From Mytilus californianus (lineage: Eukaryota > Mollusca > Bivalvia > Mytilida > Mytilidae), in assembly GCF_021869535.1 (NCBI RefSeq), contig NW_026262668.1, forward strand, positions 65,688,058-65,752,057: a DNA stretch of 64,000 nucleotides, in the 5' to 3' direction. Shown here piece by piece: positions 1-11,097 of this stretch (position 1 is the first letter of the stretch; each line of letters starts with the position of its first letter). The position numbers and the translations under genes are program-made. Under the pieces are notes generated by a model. It did no database searches, was not told the DNA's origin, and was given only the letters and a program-made list of their open reading frames with translations.

Positions 1-29
1 CATCAGAAAGCAAAACAAAACATGTAATA

Positions 30-345
30 ATTATAGATTATCAATGAAAGGGTGTTTCTCAGCTACAATCTCATGGAAGGGCAGCCCTGAGATGAGATGT
101 ATCTGAGAAACGTCCTTGAGTTTTGAAAGACCTTTGATAACCTGTTTATCACTGTTTTCCGAGGCAACATCAATGACGTAGGCCCATGATGTCATACATT
201 CTCTTTCTATCGACTGAGAAAAACTATGCTGTTGCTAATAGGCCTTAGATACTAGCAATAATTTTCTATCTCAAGTGAGAAGCATGTTATAATAATTATC
301 ACAAAAAATGATCAAAGGAAATATACACAAAAAAGTGATAATTAT
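30..345 (-). repeat. Dispersed palindromic repeat, inverted partner of 17,975-18,270
   Basis: The stretch from about 43 to 120 is itself an imperfect hairpin: GGTGTTTCTCAGCTAC on one side and a GAGAAAC-type complement on the other. The whole block reappears in reverse complement at 17,975-18,270, including an outer part with ATCAAAGGAAAT. The strand call is relative to that copy. It lies in an ATG9 intron and is probably a MITE-type element. Positions 346-677 show nothing further. Confidence 0.6.
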
Positions 346-677
346 AACACCTGAGACTCTTTTCACAAAAAATCTTTTAAACGAGTAAAAATACTTGTAC
401 ATGTAAGTGATACACATTTCAGTATAACTTACAATCAATTTTAATCGTAATATTTTTTGTGAAAAGAGTTGCTGATGTTTTTAGAAATTATCTATCACTA
501 TTTTTTTTTCTTTACATTTATATAAGACAATAGCAAAAATGTTCACCTTTTGTCCTCTGCCTTCTCAAGATATCAGTATATTTATATATTTTTAATACTA
601 AATACCGCAACAAGTTTTTCTGAATTTCAAATTTCATTAGATGGCAGTAACATTTGTAATTAATGAATATTTTTCAG

Positions 678-812
678 CATTTGATATACTGTCCAGAGAT
701 TCTAATGAGGAGTATATTGGCACATATACATTACATGCCTGATAGTTGGAAAGGAAATGCTCATAGACAGAATGTCCGAGATGAATTTTCACTACTGTTC
801 CAATACAAAGTG
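678..812 (+). CDS. ATG9: ATG9 exon 1 of 6 visible (transmembrane core, partial gene)
   Basis: ATG9 is the multispanning autophagy membrane protein that scrambles lipids between leaflets and seeds the phagophore from Golgi or endosome-derived vesicles. This exon encodes 45 residues containing LAHIHYMPDSW, GNAH, RDEF and LFQYK, a signature block of animal ATG9. The acceptor is TTTTTCAG at 670-677 and the donor GTAAGA begins at 813, phase 0. The next exon continues the family sequence in frame after a 7.2-kb intron. An ATG at 663 lies inside the intron and is not the start; the true N-terminus and earlier exons are upstream of the window. The family assignment is firm; paralogue naming (A or B) does not apply to a mollusc without a tree. 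Confidence 0.93.
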
Positions 813-1796
813 GTAAGAGATGAGTTTAGTCACAATAAATATATCTTTTACCAGTTCAAAATTAAAAGGGGTTAATGAGGGATATATGTGAACAAAGCTT
901 AAATAAACACTTAAGTATTTTAATACGATATGGATTCATTTTTTCCCCTTTTTAATACCTTGCAGAAAAGGTATATTTTAAATTCTACAGAATAATTATG
1001 TTTCCTTATTCACTTAAAGGGAAATCACACTATTCATACTACTAATAATAATTCATTGAAATTTTGCATGTAGACAGATCATACTTATTAAGATATTTTA
1101 GGCGAAAAAAAAATTTGGGTCACCGATGTTGTTTCCGAGATATGACGTCATCAAAACTTAAAGAATCGCGTTATAACGAAATATAGAAATACCGCTCTAA
1201 ATTGTTAAAAAAAGACAAACTTATTGAAAAACCATGTTTAACTGGAATAACAAAAACAGTCAAATGTAACTTGTACCTTATGAACATTTATTTGTCTCGG
1301 TTTCCTTATTTTTGAAGGCATTTGAACATTTCCCGCCATTTTTAATTGCTATTTATAATAGATTTGAAATAAAAAAATCTACTAATGTTTTTCCCTTCAA
1401 ACTTCTGCATAAGTTGCAGCTTCAGGGAAGATTTTAAAAGCATAAATAAAAAAGGGGGGTCACCGATATTTTAAATCCGCTAAAACGTAAATAATCTTTA
1501 TTCATGAATTTTGGCGGGAACTATAACCTTTTAACGTTATAGAATGACATTGCTGGCATAACAGCATTTCTTGCAACGCTTGTGTTGAATTAAACCTTTT
1601 CACTACAAAATATAATATCATTTTTGAACATTTTTTAAGGTATTTTGATTATTCATTGATATCTTTATCAATCTATCGAATCGTTAAACAAAGATACAAT
1701 ACTGAACAGTTTATTATAAAGTAATTGTCAAAGTTGAAGTCATCTCATTTTTATACGACCGCAAAAAAATTTTTGTGGTCGTATATTGGTATGACG

Positions 1797-1826
1797 TTGG
1801 CGTCGTCGTCGTCGTCGTCGTCGTTT
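1797..1826 (+). repeat. (GTC)n microsatellite
   Basis: About eight GTC units sit just inside the left end of the composite element, before the 160-bp array. Confidence 0.9.
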
Positions 1827-1859
1827 GGCGTCGTCCGAAGACACATTGGTTTTCGCACT

Positions 1860-2765
1860 CTAACTTTAGTTTAAGTGAATGGATCTCTATGAAATTTTAC
1901 CACAAGGTTCAATACCACAAAAGGAAGGTGGGGATTGATTTTGGGGGTTATGGTACCAACAGTAAAGGAATGAGGGGCCAAAAAGGGACCAAAAATAAGC
2001 ATTTTTGTAACTTCCAGACATAACTTGTGTGTTAGTGTATGGATCTCTCTGACATTGTACCACAAGGTTCCATATCACAAAAGGAATGCTGGGATTGATT
2101 TTGGGGGTAATTGCCTCAAAATATTAGGAATTAGGGGCCAAAAAAGGGGCAAAAAAACAAGCATTTTTCTAGTTTCATGACAATAACTTGTGTGTAAGTG
2201 CATGGATCTTTCTGAAATTGTACTACAAGGTTCCATATCACAAAGGAAAAGCTGGAATTGAGTTTGGGGGTAATTGCTGAAACGTTTAGGAATTGGGGGC
2301 CAAAAAGGGGCCAAAAATAAGCATTTTTCTAGTTTCCAGACAATAACTTGTGTTCAAGTGTATGGATCTCTCTGAAATTGTACTGCAAGGTACCATACCA
2401 CAAAGGGAAGGTTGGGATTGATGATGGGGGTAATTGCCTCAATATTTTAGGAATTAGGGGCCAAAAAGGGGCAAAAAACAAGCATTTTTCTAGTTTCAGG
2501 ACAATAACTTGTGTGTAAGTGTATGGATCTTTCTGATATTGTACTACAATGTTCCAAATCACAAAGGGAAAGCTGGGTTTGAGTTTGGGGTTAATTGCCC
2601 TAATTGTTTAGGAATTTGGGGCCAAAAAGGGGCCAAAAAACACATTTTTCTAGTTTCCAGACAATAACTTGTGTTCAAGTGTATGGATCTCTCTGAAATT
2701 GTACTGCAAGGTACCATACCACAAAGGGAAGGCTGGGATTGAGTTTGGGGGTGATGAATCATAAG
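1860..2765 (+). repeat. Tandem array, ~160-bp unit, about six copies
   Basis: The anchor ATGGATCT recurs at about 1,879, 2,039, 2,202, 2,362, 2,523 and 2,683. Each unit also holds a GGGGCCAAAAAGGGGC-type block and GCATTTTTCTAGTTTC. Reading frames across it on both strands come from the repeat and are not genes. It ends at a G-run then T-run, 2,781-2,830. Confidence 0.9.
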
Positions 2766-2937
2766 GGGGTTCAAAAAATTTGGGGGGGGGGGGGGGGTTT
2801 TTTTTCCTTTTTTTTCTTTTTTTTTTCTTTTAAAATTTTCCATTTTAAGTTGGTTATTTCTGATTTATATTTAAAAGCAAATAATAATGATATGGTAGGA
2901 GATACACACCAAACAGGATGTGTAAATTATTATATAA

Positions 2938-3170
2938 TAAGTATTGTGCAATAGCAAGAAATTTTCAATTGCACGGTATTGCACAATAGCAAGAAATCTT
3001 CAATTGCACAGTATTGCGCAATAGCAAGAAATCTTCAATTGCACAGTATTGCGCAATAGCAAGAAATATCCAATAGCACAATATTGCGCAATAGCAAGAA
3101 ATTATCAATTGTACAGTATTGCGCAATAGCAAGAAATATTTAATTGCACAGTATTGTGCAAAAGAAGATA
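2938..3170 (+). repeat. Tandem array, 35-bp unit, six to seven copies
   Basis: The unit contains GCAATAGCAAGAAAT and TTCAATTGCACAGTATTG, with few differences between copies. It lies between the 160-bp and 133-bp arrays of the composite element. Confidence 0.9.
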
Positions 3171-3179
3171 CTTTGTATA

Positions 3180-3830
3180 AATTGCTTATTTCTTGACCAA
3201 TTTCAATGGGGTTTTATTCTTGAATTCTAGGGGTTCTTTAATATGCTGAATCTAACCGTGTATTTAGTTTTTGGATTTTGGGCCCCGTTTTTAAATTGGT
3301 CCACATTGAGGTCCAAAGGGTCCAAAATTAAACTTTGTTTGATTTCATCAAAAATTGAATTATTGGGGTTCTTTGATATGCCGAATCTAACCATGTATTT
3401 AGATTCTTAATTTTTGGTTCCATTTTCAAATTGGTCTACATTAAGGTCCAAAGGGTCCAAAATTAAACTTAGTTTGATTTTAACAGAAATTGAATTCTTA
3501 GGGTTCTTTGATATGCTGAATCTAAACATGTATTTAGATTTTTGATTATGGGCCCAGTTTTCAAGTTGGTCCAAATCGGGGTCCAAAATTAAACTTTGTT
3601 TTTTTTCAACAAAAATTGAATATATTGGGTCCTTTGATATGCTGAATCTAACCATGTATTTAGATTTTTGATTTTTTGGCCCCGTTATCAACTTTGTCCA
3701 CATTGAGGTCAAAAGGGTCCAAAATTAAACTTTGTTTGATTTCATCAAAAATTGAATTCTTGGGGTTCTTTGATATGCTGAATCTAACCATGTATTTAGA
3801 TTTTGGATATTGGACCATAATAGGTGAATG
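3180..3830 (+). repeat. Tandem array, ~133-bp unit, about 4.5 copies
   Basis: GGGTTCTTTGATATGCTGAA recurs at about 3,230, 3,365, 3,501, 3,627 and 3,762, with GGTCCAAAGGGTCCAAAATT in each unit. A 101-codon minus-strand frame here is a by-product of the repeat. Confidence 0.88.
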
Positions 3831-4015
3831 TCCAATTTAAAATTTTTAAGTTCTTAGACCACATTCATTCTTTGTCAGAAACCTATGTTGTGTCAAATAT
3901 TTAATCACAATCCAAATGCAAAGCTGTATCAAGCTTGAATGTTGGGTCCATACTTGCCCCAACTGTTCAGGGTTCGACCTCTGCGGTCGTATCAAGCTGC
4001 GCCCTGCGGAGCATT

Positions 4016-4709
4016 TTATTTAAATTGCATTTGTTGTATGGGGAAAACGAATGTTTGCCTCATGCCGTATTATAGAAATAATTTTCGGCTTCCAGATAAA
4101 GAATCTTCTACCTCGGAAGACTGAGGGTATCCGGGCTGAAAAGTAACACGTTCCTTTTAGACTGCAGGCAGAATAATTTCGTTACCATAATTTCACTAGC
4201 TTGTCCATTCACACCGGGAAGATAAAACCTGAAATGCTGTGTAAAAAATGGCACAAACTCAGCACGTTAAAAGAAACCTATTTTCGGTAGGAATTTAAAA
4301 TTGGCTCCGTAATTACACAACGCTTCATAATTTATTCGAACTGTGGAAACCAAATTTTTTTCTGAGTTCTATCATCCCGCACCCATTTTTCATACATCGT
4401 TTCATGTTCATTGTACATAATATGTTCAATGTTCATCGCCTGTGTATTAAAACTTTATGTATATTTTATAACCGTTCGATTAATCGCTCAACGTTGGTAT
4501 GTTATGAGAAATACAATGCATCTGATAATTTAGAGTTAATTGACAATGAAATACACATCGCCATATTGATATCAGGAACATATAATATTCCCAGTTGATA
4601 TGTAATAAAAAAATCTTTTAATTTGTAATAAATGGATCTAGTTTATTTTCTTGTTCTGCTACATCTATCCGTGTTTCTGTGGACATGTCGATATATTTTA
4701 TCTAACTCT
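4016..4709. other. AT-rich intronic sequence, no feature seen
   Basis: No exon, repeat or hairpin could be supported here. It includes short open frames without family resemblance. Confidence 0.5.
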
Positions 4710-5395
4710 AGTTTTTTGTTGAGCCTTCTACTTTAGTCGAAAAAGCGAGACATAGCGATCCTACATTCCGTCGTTGTTGGCGGCGGTGTCCACAAATATT
4801 CACTGTGGTTAAAGTTTTTGAAGTTTTAATAACTTTCTTAAACTATCCTGGATTTCTACCAAACTTGACAGAAGCTTGTTTATGATCATAAGATAGTATC
4901 CAGAAGTAAATTTTGTAAAAATAAAATTCCTGTTTTTCCATATTTGACTTATAAATTGACTTAGTTTTTCTGCCAGGAAACAATACATTCACTCCGTGGT
5001 TAAAGTTTTTAAGATTTCAATAACTTTCTTAAACTATCCTGGATATGTACCAAACTTGGACAGAAGCTTGTTTATGATCAAAACCTTGTATCTCGAAGGA
5101 AAATTTGTAAAAATTTTGTACCTGTTTATCCGTATTTTACTTATAAATGGACTTAGTTTTTATTCCAGTTAACATTACATACAGTATGCAGTTAAAGTTT
5201 TTAAAACATTTATTAGATCCATAAACTATCCTAGATTTATACCAAACTTGGACAGAAGCTTCTTATAATCAAAAGATAGTAACGAGAGGAATAATTTTAT
5301 TGATTTTTTCCTCATTTTTGTTGAGCCTGCGATTAACAGCAAAAGTAGGCGAGACACTGGGTTCCGTGGAACCCTTACGAATTTTTTTATCAGAT
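4710..5395 (+). repeat. Dispersed element with ~190-bp tandem core, about three copies
   Basis: The ends carry related motifs, TTGTTGAGCCTTC...GCGAGACATAG on the left and TTGTTGAGCCTGCGA...GGCGAGACA on the right. The core unit repeats GTTAAAGTTTTT, AAACTATCCTGGAT and CAAACTTGGACAGAAGCTT at about 4,808, 4,999 and 5,185. The end motif is shared with the elements at 9,485, 11,098 and 25,253, though the core differs. Confidence 0.65.
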
Positions 5396-6656
5396 GACAA
5401 ATGAGAGTGTGGATAACCTTTGATGTAGAATAAGAGTTCGAGTTCCAGCTAAATTTAGAGTTAAAGTTTTATTTTTAGTTCGAATGTTTATTCGAGTAAC
5501 AGTTCTAGTTAAAGCTCGAGTTCAACTTAGAAACTTCCGAGTTATACTGTAAGATCGAATAAATTCTGGTAAGAGTTAAAATTTTGAGATCTGACATAGG
5601 ATGAAATTAAAAGAAAGATTGCAGTTTCTATTTTCTGTTGGTGCACCTCTCTTTCTTGAATTGTATATTCTTTTATCACATTTATGTTTCAGTATGGTAT
5701 AGCCTATATACTTTGTTTGCCAAAACTGATTAATGATAGGTAATTTGAAAATAACTGATTGATTGTGTGTGTGCCACTTTCAGCACTCTGCTATATCATG
5801 TTGGCCATTTTTTTTTAAAGAACCAAGGTATCAAGAGTAAATCAGCTACCTTTGTATTAAACAAATGGTTGTCCTTTACAGTCATGATCGGAATCTGACA
5901 ATCTCCCTATATCACTGTTTGTTGACAGGCAAGTAAACACATTGAGTGATCTGAACACGAACCTACATCTGAATTACTAGTTTTTGTTTTGTTTTTGTTT
6001 TCGTTTTTTTCTTGATTTTTGCAAAACTTTCAGTGGCAAATATTACATGAATATCAGAACAAAATTTTTTTCTATATGAGATGAATAATCTTTCACAAGA
6101 TGGACCTTAATGTGATGGTTACAGATTAGCACTCTGAAAGACATGTTACTCTACATAAATACATGTGTGTGTGTGTTAAATATTTCTCTTGTTGGAGTCT
6201 TGAAAAGCCAAATATACAGTGTGGATTTTTTGTTGTTGTTGTAGGCAGAACGGTCATCAATAGTACAAAAATAACTAGGCATAGTGTTTGATATTCCCAG
6301 ATTGCTCTGACGTCTAGCGGCCTTATTTTTTAACTTGCTGGTCGTACAGTTCGCTTTAATTGACAGTTTGAAGAAATACTACAAAATATGATTTTTTTTG
6401 TGCCCAAATTATGTAAGCCTGTACAAAGCATTAAAGGAAGATTGCGTATAATGTACTATATAATACGGTGCTAAATTTTCTTTGATTTCGACAGCCAGCA
6501 ACCGATGTAAAATTTTGTATGCTTCTTTTACAGTGATGTTTAACTGGCGTTATTCTTAAATAACGTTTGATATTTCAACAAATATGATTACTCTACGAAT
6601 CACTCGTGTTCATGTGTTTGTGCCCCCCATACCCCACTCCCCCCAAAAAAAAAGAA

Positions 6657-6700
6657 ACAGAGAGAGAGAGAGAGAGGCTTTTGACACCAAAGGAACATTG
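6657..6700 (+). repeat. (GA)n microsatellite beside a scrap of Penelope-like tail
   Basis: A GA run of about ten units is followed by GGCTTTTGACACCAAAGGAA, a weak match to the tail sequence seen more clearly at 60,811 and 63,524. Confidence 0.4.
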
Positions 6701-6974
6701 AAACTCATTGTTCTTATTTACATCCATCTGTTGGACAGAAAACTACAAATTCCGGAAGCTGTACGCTTACATGCTGTTACTCTTGGTATATTGTTATTTT
6801 TTCCAGTATATTCCCACATACCGCATCACGACGATACGCTGCCAACAGTTGGGTTACACTAATGACAGGACAATTGCCCGTATTGACCGGATGAGATATA
6901 AATAGTCAGAACTTTTTTGTTATAATATTTGAAGACCTTAGAAATATTAGACTATATTTTATGAAAATCTAACA

Positions 6975-7485
6975 AACAAAAAAAAGTTGACCGGACGGAT
7001 TTCACACTCACTGATGTACGCTTAACAATATTGAACTGATCAACAAAAAGTGTTACTAGTAATATCTCTTTTGTTTTACAATATTTTTTCATACAACTAA
7101 GAAATCTGTGAGATTAATAGTTATCTTATATGAAAATTTAAACTTCATAGTAAAACAAAATGTTTTTCTAAAAAAAAAAGTTGACCGGACGGATTTCACA
7201 TTCGCCGATGTACGCTTTGATTATACTGAAATGATCGACAAAAAGTGTTATAAATATCTCTTTTGTTTTTAAATATTTTTTTTCTTCGTGAAACTAAGAA
7301 ATCTGCGAGATCAATAAATATGTTAATATATGAAAATATAAACTTTACAGTAAATAAAAAAAGTTTTTCTACAAAAAAAAGTTGAGCTGACGGATTTCGC
7401 TACAAATAATAAAGACCAGATCAACAAAAAATGTTGATATTTCTCATATCTAACAATATTTTTCGGTGAAATTGATAAACCTTTA
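6975..7485 (+). repeat. Tandem repeat, ~195-bp unit, about 2.6 copies
   Basis: Each copy starts with an A-run and GTTGACCGGACGGATTTCAC (diverged in the third), then TGATCAACAAAAAGTGTTA, a TCTCTTTTGTTTT block and AACTAAGAAATCTG. Copies start near 6,980, 7,175 and 7,373. Frames across it are repeat artefacts. Confidence 0.8.
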
Positions 7486-7528
7486 AGAAAAACAATTGTA
7501 TAAATGGTATTGTATGTAAATACTAACT

Positions 7529-7529
7529 C

Positions 7530-7560
<31 letters not shown>

Positions 7561-7562
7561 TC
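7529..7562 (+). repeat. (AAT)n microsatellite
   Basis: About eleven ATA/AAT units in a row inside the ATG9 intron. Confidence 0.95.
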
Positions 7563-8044
7563 TTTATGTAAAGAGAGTAACTCATTTGAATTAAACCCAA
7601 TCGTAAGGTAATTCAAGACCATATCAAGACCACTTTCGGCTACTTTTTTGCCATACATTTTGTCCGTTTCGAGTAGCATTTTAATTTTTTGCACTTAAAT
7701 CAAAAGGTCATTTGCTTTCTCTTGCTTTAGTGAACGTCCCTTTGAGCGGGCCGCCATTTTAGAAATTAGCAACCTTTACGACAGACTCGAAACGGCGACG
7801 TCATAATACGGTCACGACACTATAGCGGTGCCGAGAGCGATGCGTATAAACAATAGTGTAATTTCCCTTTAATATGTTTTCCTTACTCACTTATTATGTG
7901 AATTTCTTAATCTTTCTCTTGTTGACTTGGTGAGCTTGTATCATCTTACATCCATGTAACATTTAAACCTGCAAGTATAAAGGTAGTAAATAATTGTATG
8001 AAATTTATTATATTATTTCATTTTACATATGATTATTTTCACAG

Positions 8045-8224
8045 GCATATCTATTAGAAGAGCTATTCAGTCCCTTGATAACTCCATTTATCTTGTGTTT
8101 CTCACTGAGACACCAATCTCTACAGATCGTAGACTTCTTCCGTAACTTCACAGTGGACGTAGCTGGTGTTGGGGATGTTTGTTCTTTTGCTCAAATGGAT
8201 ATTAAAAAACATGGAAATCCACAA
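8045..8224 (+). CDS. ATG9: ATG9 exon 2 of 6 visible (core to cytosolic C-domain)
   Basis: Sixty codons, phase 0 at both ends, acceptor CACAG and donor GTAAGA. The sequence contains LLEELFSPLITPFILCFSLR, then VDFFRNFTVDVAGVGDVCSF and AQMDIKKHG. The last two blocks are among the most conserved of the ATG9 family (animal forms read DFFRNFTVxVxGVGDxCSFAQMDxxxHG). The segment covers the last membrane-associated part and the start of the cytosolic C-terminal region. The frame is open across the whole exon and no change at a conserved position was noticed. Confidence 0.95.
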
Positions 8225-9067
8225 GTAAGATTGAAATCAGATTAGTACTAGTTAAATATAACATCAAGGAATAGTCAGTCTCTGTTGGATAAAGAAAATT
8301 ATTTTAGGTTCATATTTGATTGACTAATCTTCAAAATATCTGGATGACATTTCAAACGAGATTTGAAGTGATCCTGACCAATTCAAATTTTATAAATTCA
8401 ACAACCAAATTGGGAAAATGTTACTTTTATTAAAATATCCTTTTATACAAGATTATAAAATTGCTTATTATAAAAACAAGTATAAAACAAATATGAATTA
8501 TGAAGTTTAAAAATATTTGGAGTGCAAAAAACAATTACGAATTATGAAGTTAAGAAATATTTAGAGTGAAAGGGAGAGGAAAAAAAGAATGGAAGAGTAG
8601 GGGTTGGTAGGTGGACAGCAGACAATGAAGAAATGTGGATTGTAATAACATATGAACAAAGAAAAGAAAAAGGTCATGTGATTATCTTTGCTGTTATGTT
8701 TTGAAATTGTAAAATGAAGTAACAATTTTAAATTTCTTTGATATTGTGCTACATAAACAATTGTTGTTGATTGTCTTCATGATTATCAAACGTGTATAAA
8801 AGAGTGTCTTATATACTTTTCAGGAAACAAATATTCAAGAAACTGTCATTTTATTGTATATTTATTGTTTTATATGTTAAAACATTCAACTAGAATATAC
8901 ACCCTTAAGACAGCTTATTAATATGATAAATTCATACTTATTTTTCAAAAAATTGTAAGTGCCAGTATGGATGACTAAGAATGCGCATTGATGAATATAT
9001 TTTATAATTTGTTATATGTTTGATATATTTGTATGGATTTTATCATCTGTCGTACAATTGTTTTAAG
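8225..9067 (+). other. ATG9 intron, no feature seen
   Basis: GTAAGA donor; acceptor TTTTAAG at 9,061-9,067. AT-rich and without recognisable repeats. Confidence 0.7.
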
Positions 9068-9151
9068 TGGATACCAAACACTGAAGATGAACCAAGTAAA
9101 GAAAACCAGTCAGAAGGTGGCAAAACTGAATTATCTCTTATGCACTTTCAT
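9068..9151 (+). CDS. ATG9: ATG9 exon 3 of 6 visible
   Basis: Twenty-eight codons, phase 0 at both ends. The first codon is the Trp that follows HGNPQ in the family (HGxPxW). It ends with DGKTELSLMHF-like sequence, here GGKTELSLMHFH. The middle is acidic and polar (NTEDEPSKENQSE), as usual for this variable linker. The donor is GTAAGT at 9,152. An upstream in-frame ATG at 9,020 is intronic. Confidence 0.93.
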
Positions 9152-9261
9152 GTAAGTAATATGTACAAGCTATCAGTGAAAGGTTTAACATCCAGTGACA
9201 AGTTAAATGCATGTTCAATGCAAGAAAATGTTAGTCTTTGCTCTTACTCCGAAATGCCACA

Positions 9262-9352
9262 TGCTTAGCGGAGAAACAGCAAATACCAATTTTCAAGTCT
9301 CTGGTTTGACCTGGTCGGGGATCAAACCCTGACCTCCTGCACTCAAGGCAAG
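9262..9352 (-). repeat. tRNA-derived SINE fragment
   Basis: The minus strand reads GTCAGGGTTTGATCCCCGAC, a degenerate RNA polymerase III B box in a tRNA-like T-arm, followed by AAAATTGGTATTTGCTGTTT and CTCCGCTAAG. I recall such heads as common in bivalve genomes. No A box or intact cloverleaf is present, so it is not a tRNA gene. Confidence 0.45.
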
Positions 9353-9484
9353 CACACTTATGAGTAAAAGGCAATGTGGAATCAACAATGATTTAGCATC
9401 ACAACAGGACAAACAGATAAAAAAAACACCTCCTCAGGTCAACTTATAGTCTTTAATTGTAAAATGAGTTTGTACCATTAGTTT

Positions 9485-10550
9485 TTGTCGAGCCTGCGAC
9501 TTTTGTCACAGAAAGCTCGACATAGGGATAGTGATCCGGTGGCGGCTGCGGCGGCGTTAGCTAACTTCTTAAAAGCTTTATATTTTAGAAGGTGGAAGGT
9601 CTGGATGCTTCATACTTTGTATATGGATGCCTCATGTTACGAAGTTTCCGTCAGTCACATGTCCAATGTCCTTGACCTCATATTCATGGTTCAGTGACAA
9701 CTTGAAAAAAAAGTTAAGATTTTTTGTAATGTTATATTCTCTCTTATTATAAGTAATAGGATAACTATATTTGGTATGTGTGTACCTTGCAAGGTCCTCA
9801 TGCCCGTCAGACAGTTTTCACTTGACCTCGACCTCATTTCATGGATCAGTGAACAAGGTTAAGTTTTGGTGGTCAAGTCCATATCTCAGATACTATAAGC
9901 AATAGGTCTAGTATATTCGGTGTATGGAAGGACTGTAAGGTGTACATGTCCAACTGGCAGGTGTCATCTGACCTTGACCTCATTTCATGGTTCAATGGTT
10001 ATAGTTAAGTTTTTGTGTTTTGGTCTGTTTTTCTTGTACTGTATGCCATAGGTCTACTATATTTGGTGTATGGAATGATTGTAAGGTGTACATGTCTAGC
10101 GGGCAGGTGTCATCTGAACTTGACCTCATTTTCATGGTTCAGTGATCAAAGTTAAGTTTTTTGAGTTTTGGTCTTTTTTTCTAATACTATATGCAATAGT
10201 TCAACTATATTTGGTGTATTTGGCAGTCACGCAGGTTTTATTTGACCTTGACCTCATTTTCAAGGTTCATTGCTCAGTGTTAAGGTTTTGTGTTTTGGTC
10301 TGTTTTTCTTAAACTATAAGCAATAGGTCAACTATATTTGTTGTATGGAAGAATTGTTAGCTGTACATGCCTGCCTAGCATGGTTCATCTGACCTTGACC
10401 TCATTTTCATGGTTCATTGGTCAATGTTTAGTTTACTTGGTTAATGTTAAGTTTATGTGACAGTTGTAATAAAGCTTTATATTTAGGACTATCAACATAA
10501 TATCAATGATTAGTAAAGAAGGCGAGACATTTCAGCGTGTGCACTCTTGT
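9485..10550 (+). repeat. Dispersed tandem-core element, copy 1 (TGACCTTGACCT-rich)
   Basis: It begins TTGTCGAGCCTGCGACTTTT...CTCGACATAG and ends GGCGAGACATTTCAGCGTGT. The core is a ~130-bp unit with TCAACTATATTTGGTGTAT, GTAAGGTGTACATG, TGACCTTGACCTCATTT and ATGGTTCA. Perfect TGACCTTGACCT occurs at 9,969, 10,243 and 10,390. It lies in the intron between ATG9 exons 3 and 4. Confidence 0.8.
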
Positions 10551-10986
10551 GTCTATTTTTTTGAAATTTTGAATTTGAAATTAGCTGATAGAGATGGTAT
10601 AGCCATAACCAGAATTTCAGAATTATCTAATCAAAGTGTGGTTAGCTTGATCTTGGTTCTTCATTGGATTAAATTCATTTGTGATGTCAAATTTATTTAC
10701 TTTCGTCTGATATCACAATATATGACAACACGAAAAAAGGCAGCCATGCCTGATCATATTATATAGAAAGAAGACTATTTTTTGCAGATCCTTGAAAAAG
10801 ACAATGGAATTTGTATATCATTTGAAAAACAAGATTCCACCACTGATACACAATTTTTTAATCAATATGTAAATATTTGTCAAAATTTTTGGTGTTTGGT
10901 GTATTTAGAATTTCTTTAAAAATTAAGGTTTCAGAGATACCTGGCAGCATTACAAGAAATTGTGATATTTTTTTACATTATTTTAG

Positions 10987-11053
10987 ATGACAAATCCAGA
11001 ATGGAAGCTGACAGGAAACCGCAGTATTTTTGTACAGAATGTTAAAACGCAAG
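10987..11053 (+). CDS. ATG9: ATG9 exon 4 of 6 visible
   Basis: 67 nt after acceptor ATTTTAG, starting MTNPEWKLTGNRSIFVQNVK. The MTNPEW start corresponds to the NPGW-type motif after LMHF in animal ATG9. It ends in phase 1 (one base carried) before donor GTAATAT at 11,054. The next exon supplies two bases, restoring frame, which supports both boundaries. Confidence 0.88.
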
Positions 11054-11097
11054 GTAATATTGACAACGAAAATATGTCTCATAACAGATACAATTTT

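Larger units (their letters stand above)
1754..4015 (+). repeat. Composite non-coding element: three different tandem arrays between inverted ends
   Basis: It opens with TACGACCGCA at 1,754, part of a palindrome reaching to about 1,784. It closes with the reverse complement TGCGGTCGTA at 3,982-3,991, followed by a GC-rich stem-like stretch. Between them are a GTC microsatellite, a ~160-bp array, a poly-G/poly-T tract, a 35-bp array and a ~133-bp array. The end GGTTCGACCTCTGCGGTCGT is one I recall as frequent in mussels. Microsatellite plus core repeats between conserved ends resembles Helitron-associated bivalve elements such as pearl; that comparison is inference. Confidence 0.6.
1014..7872. 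mobile_element. Putative 6.86-kb element with ~22-bp terminal inverted repeats
   Basis: The left end TTAAAGGGAAATCACACTAT is matched in reverse complement by the right end at 7,852-7,872, with one mismatch in about 21 bases. Immediately outside lie imperfect direct repeats, TATGTTTCCTTATTCAC at 997-1,013 and TATGTTTTCCTTACTCAC at 7,873-7,890, which look like a target duplication. No transposase is visible. The interior carries at least three other repeat elements, so it is old or composite. Alternatively two unrelated small elements may share the terminal motif. Confidence 0.45.
813..8044 (+). other. ATG9 intron of 7.2 kb filled with repeats
   Basis: GTAAGA donor and CACAG acceptor. No coding exon was found inside. 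The intron is almost wholly occupied by the 1,014-7,872 inverted-repeat element and elements nested in it. Positions 5,400-6,580 are plain AT-rich sequence in which I see nothing. Confidence 0.85.

Noticed and set aside
1775-2843. Open frames on both strands with Pro-rich or Val-rich peptides
   Set aside because: Products of the GTC microsatellite and 160-bp array; the frames repeat with the unit.
3407-3712. 101-codon minus-strand frame
   Set aside because: Internal repetition equals the 133-bp tandem unit.
6584-6905. Two overlapping frames of 92 and 65 codons
   Set aside because: They include a GA microsatellite and repeat scrap, with no splice sites or family resemblance.
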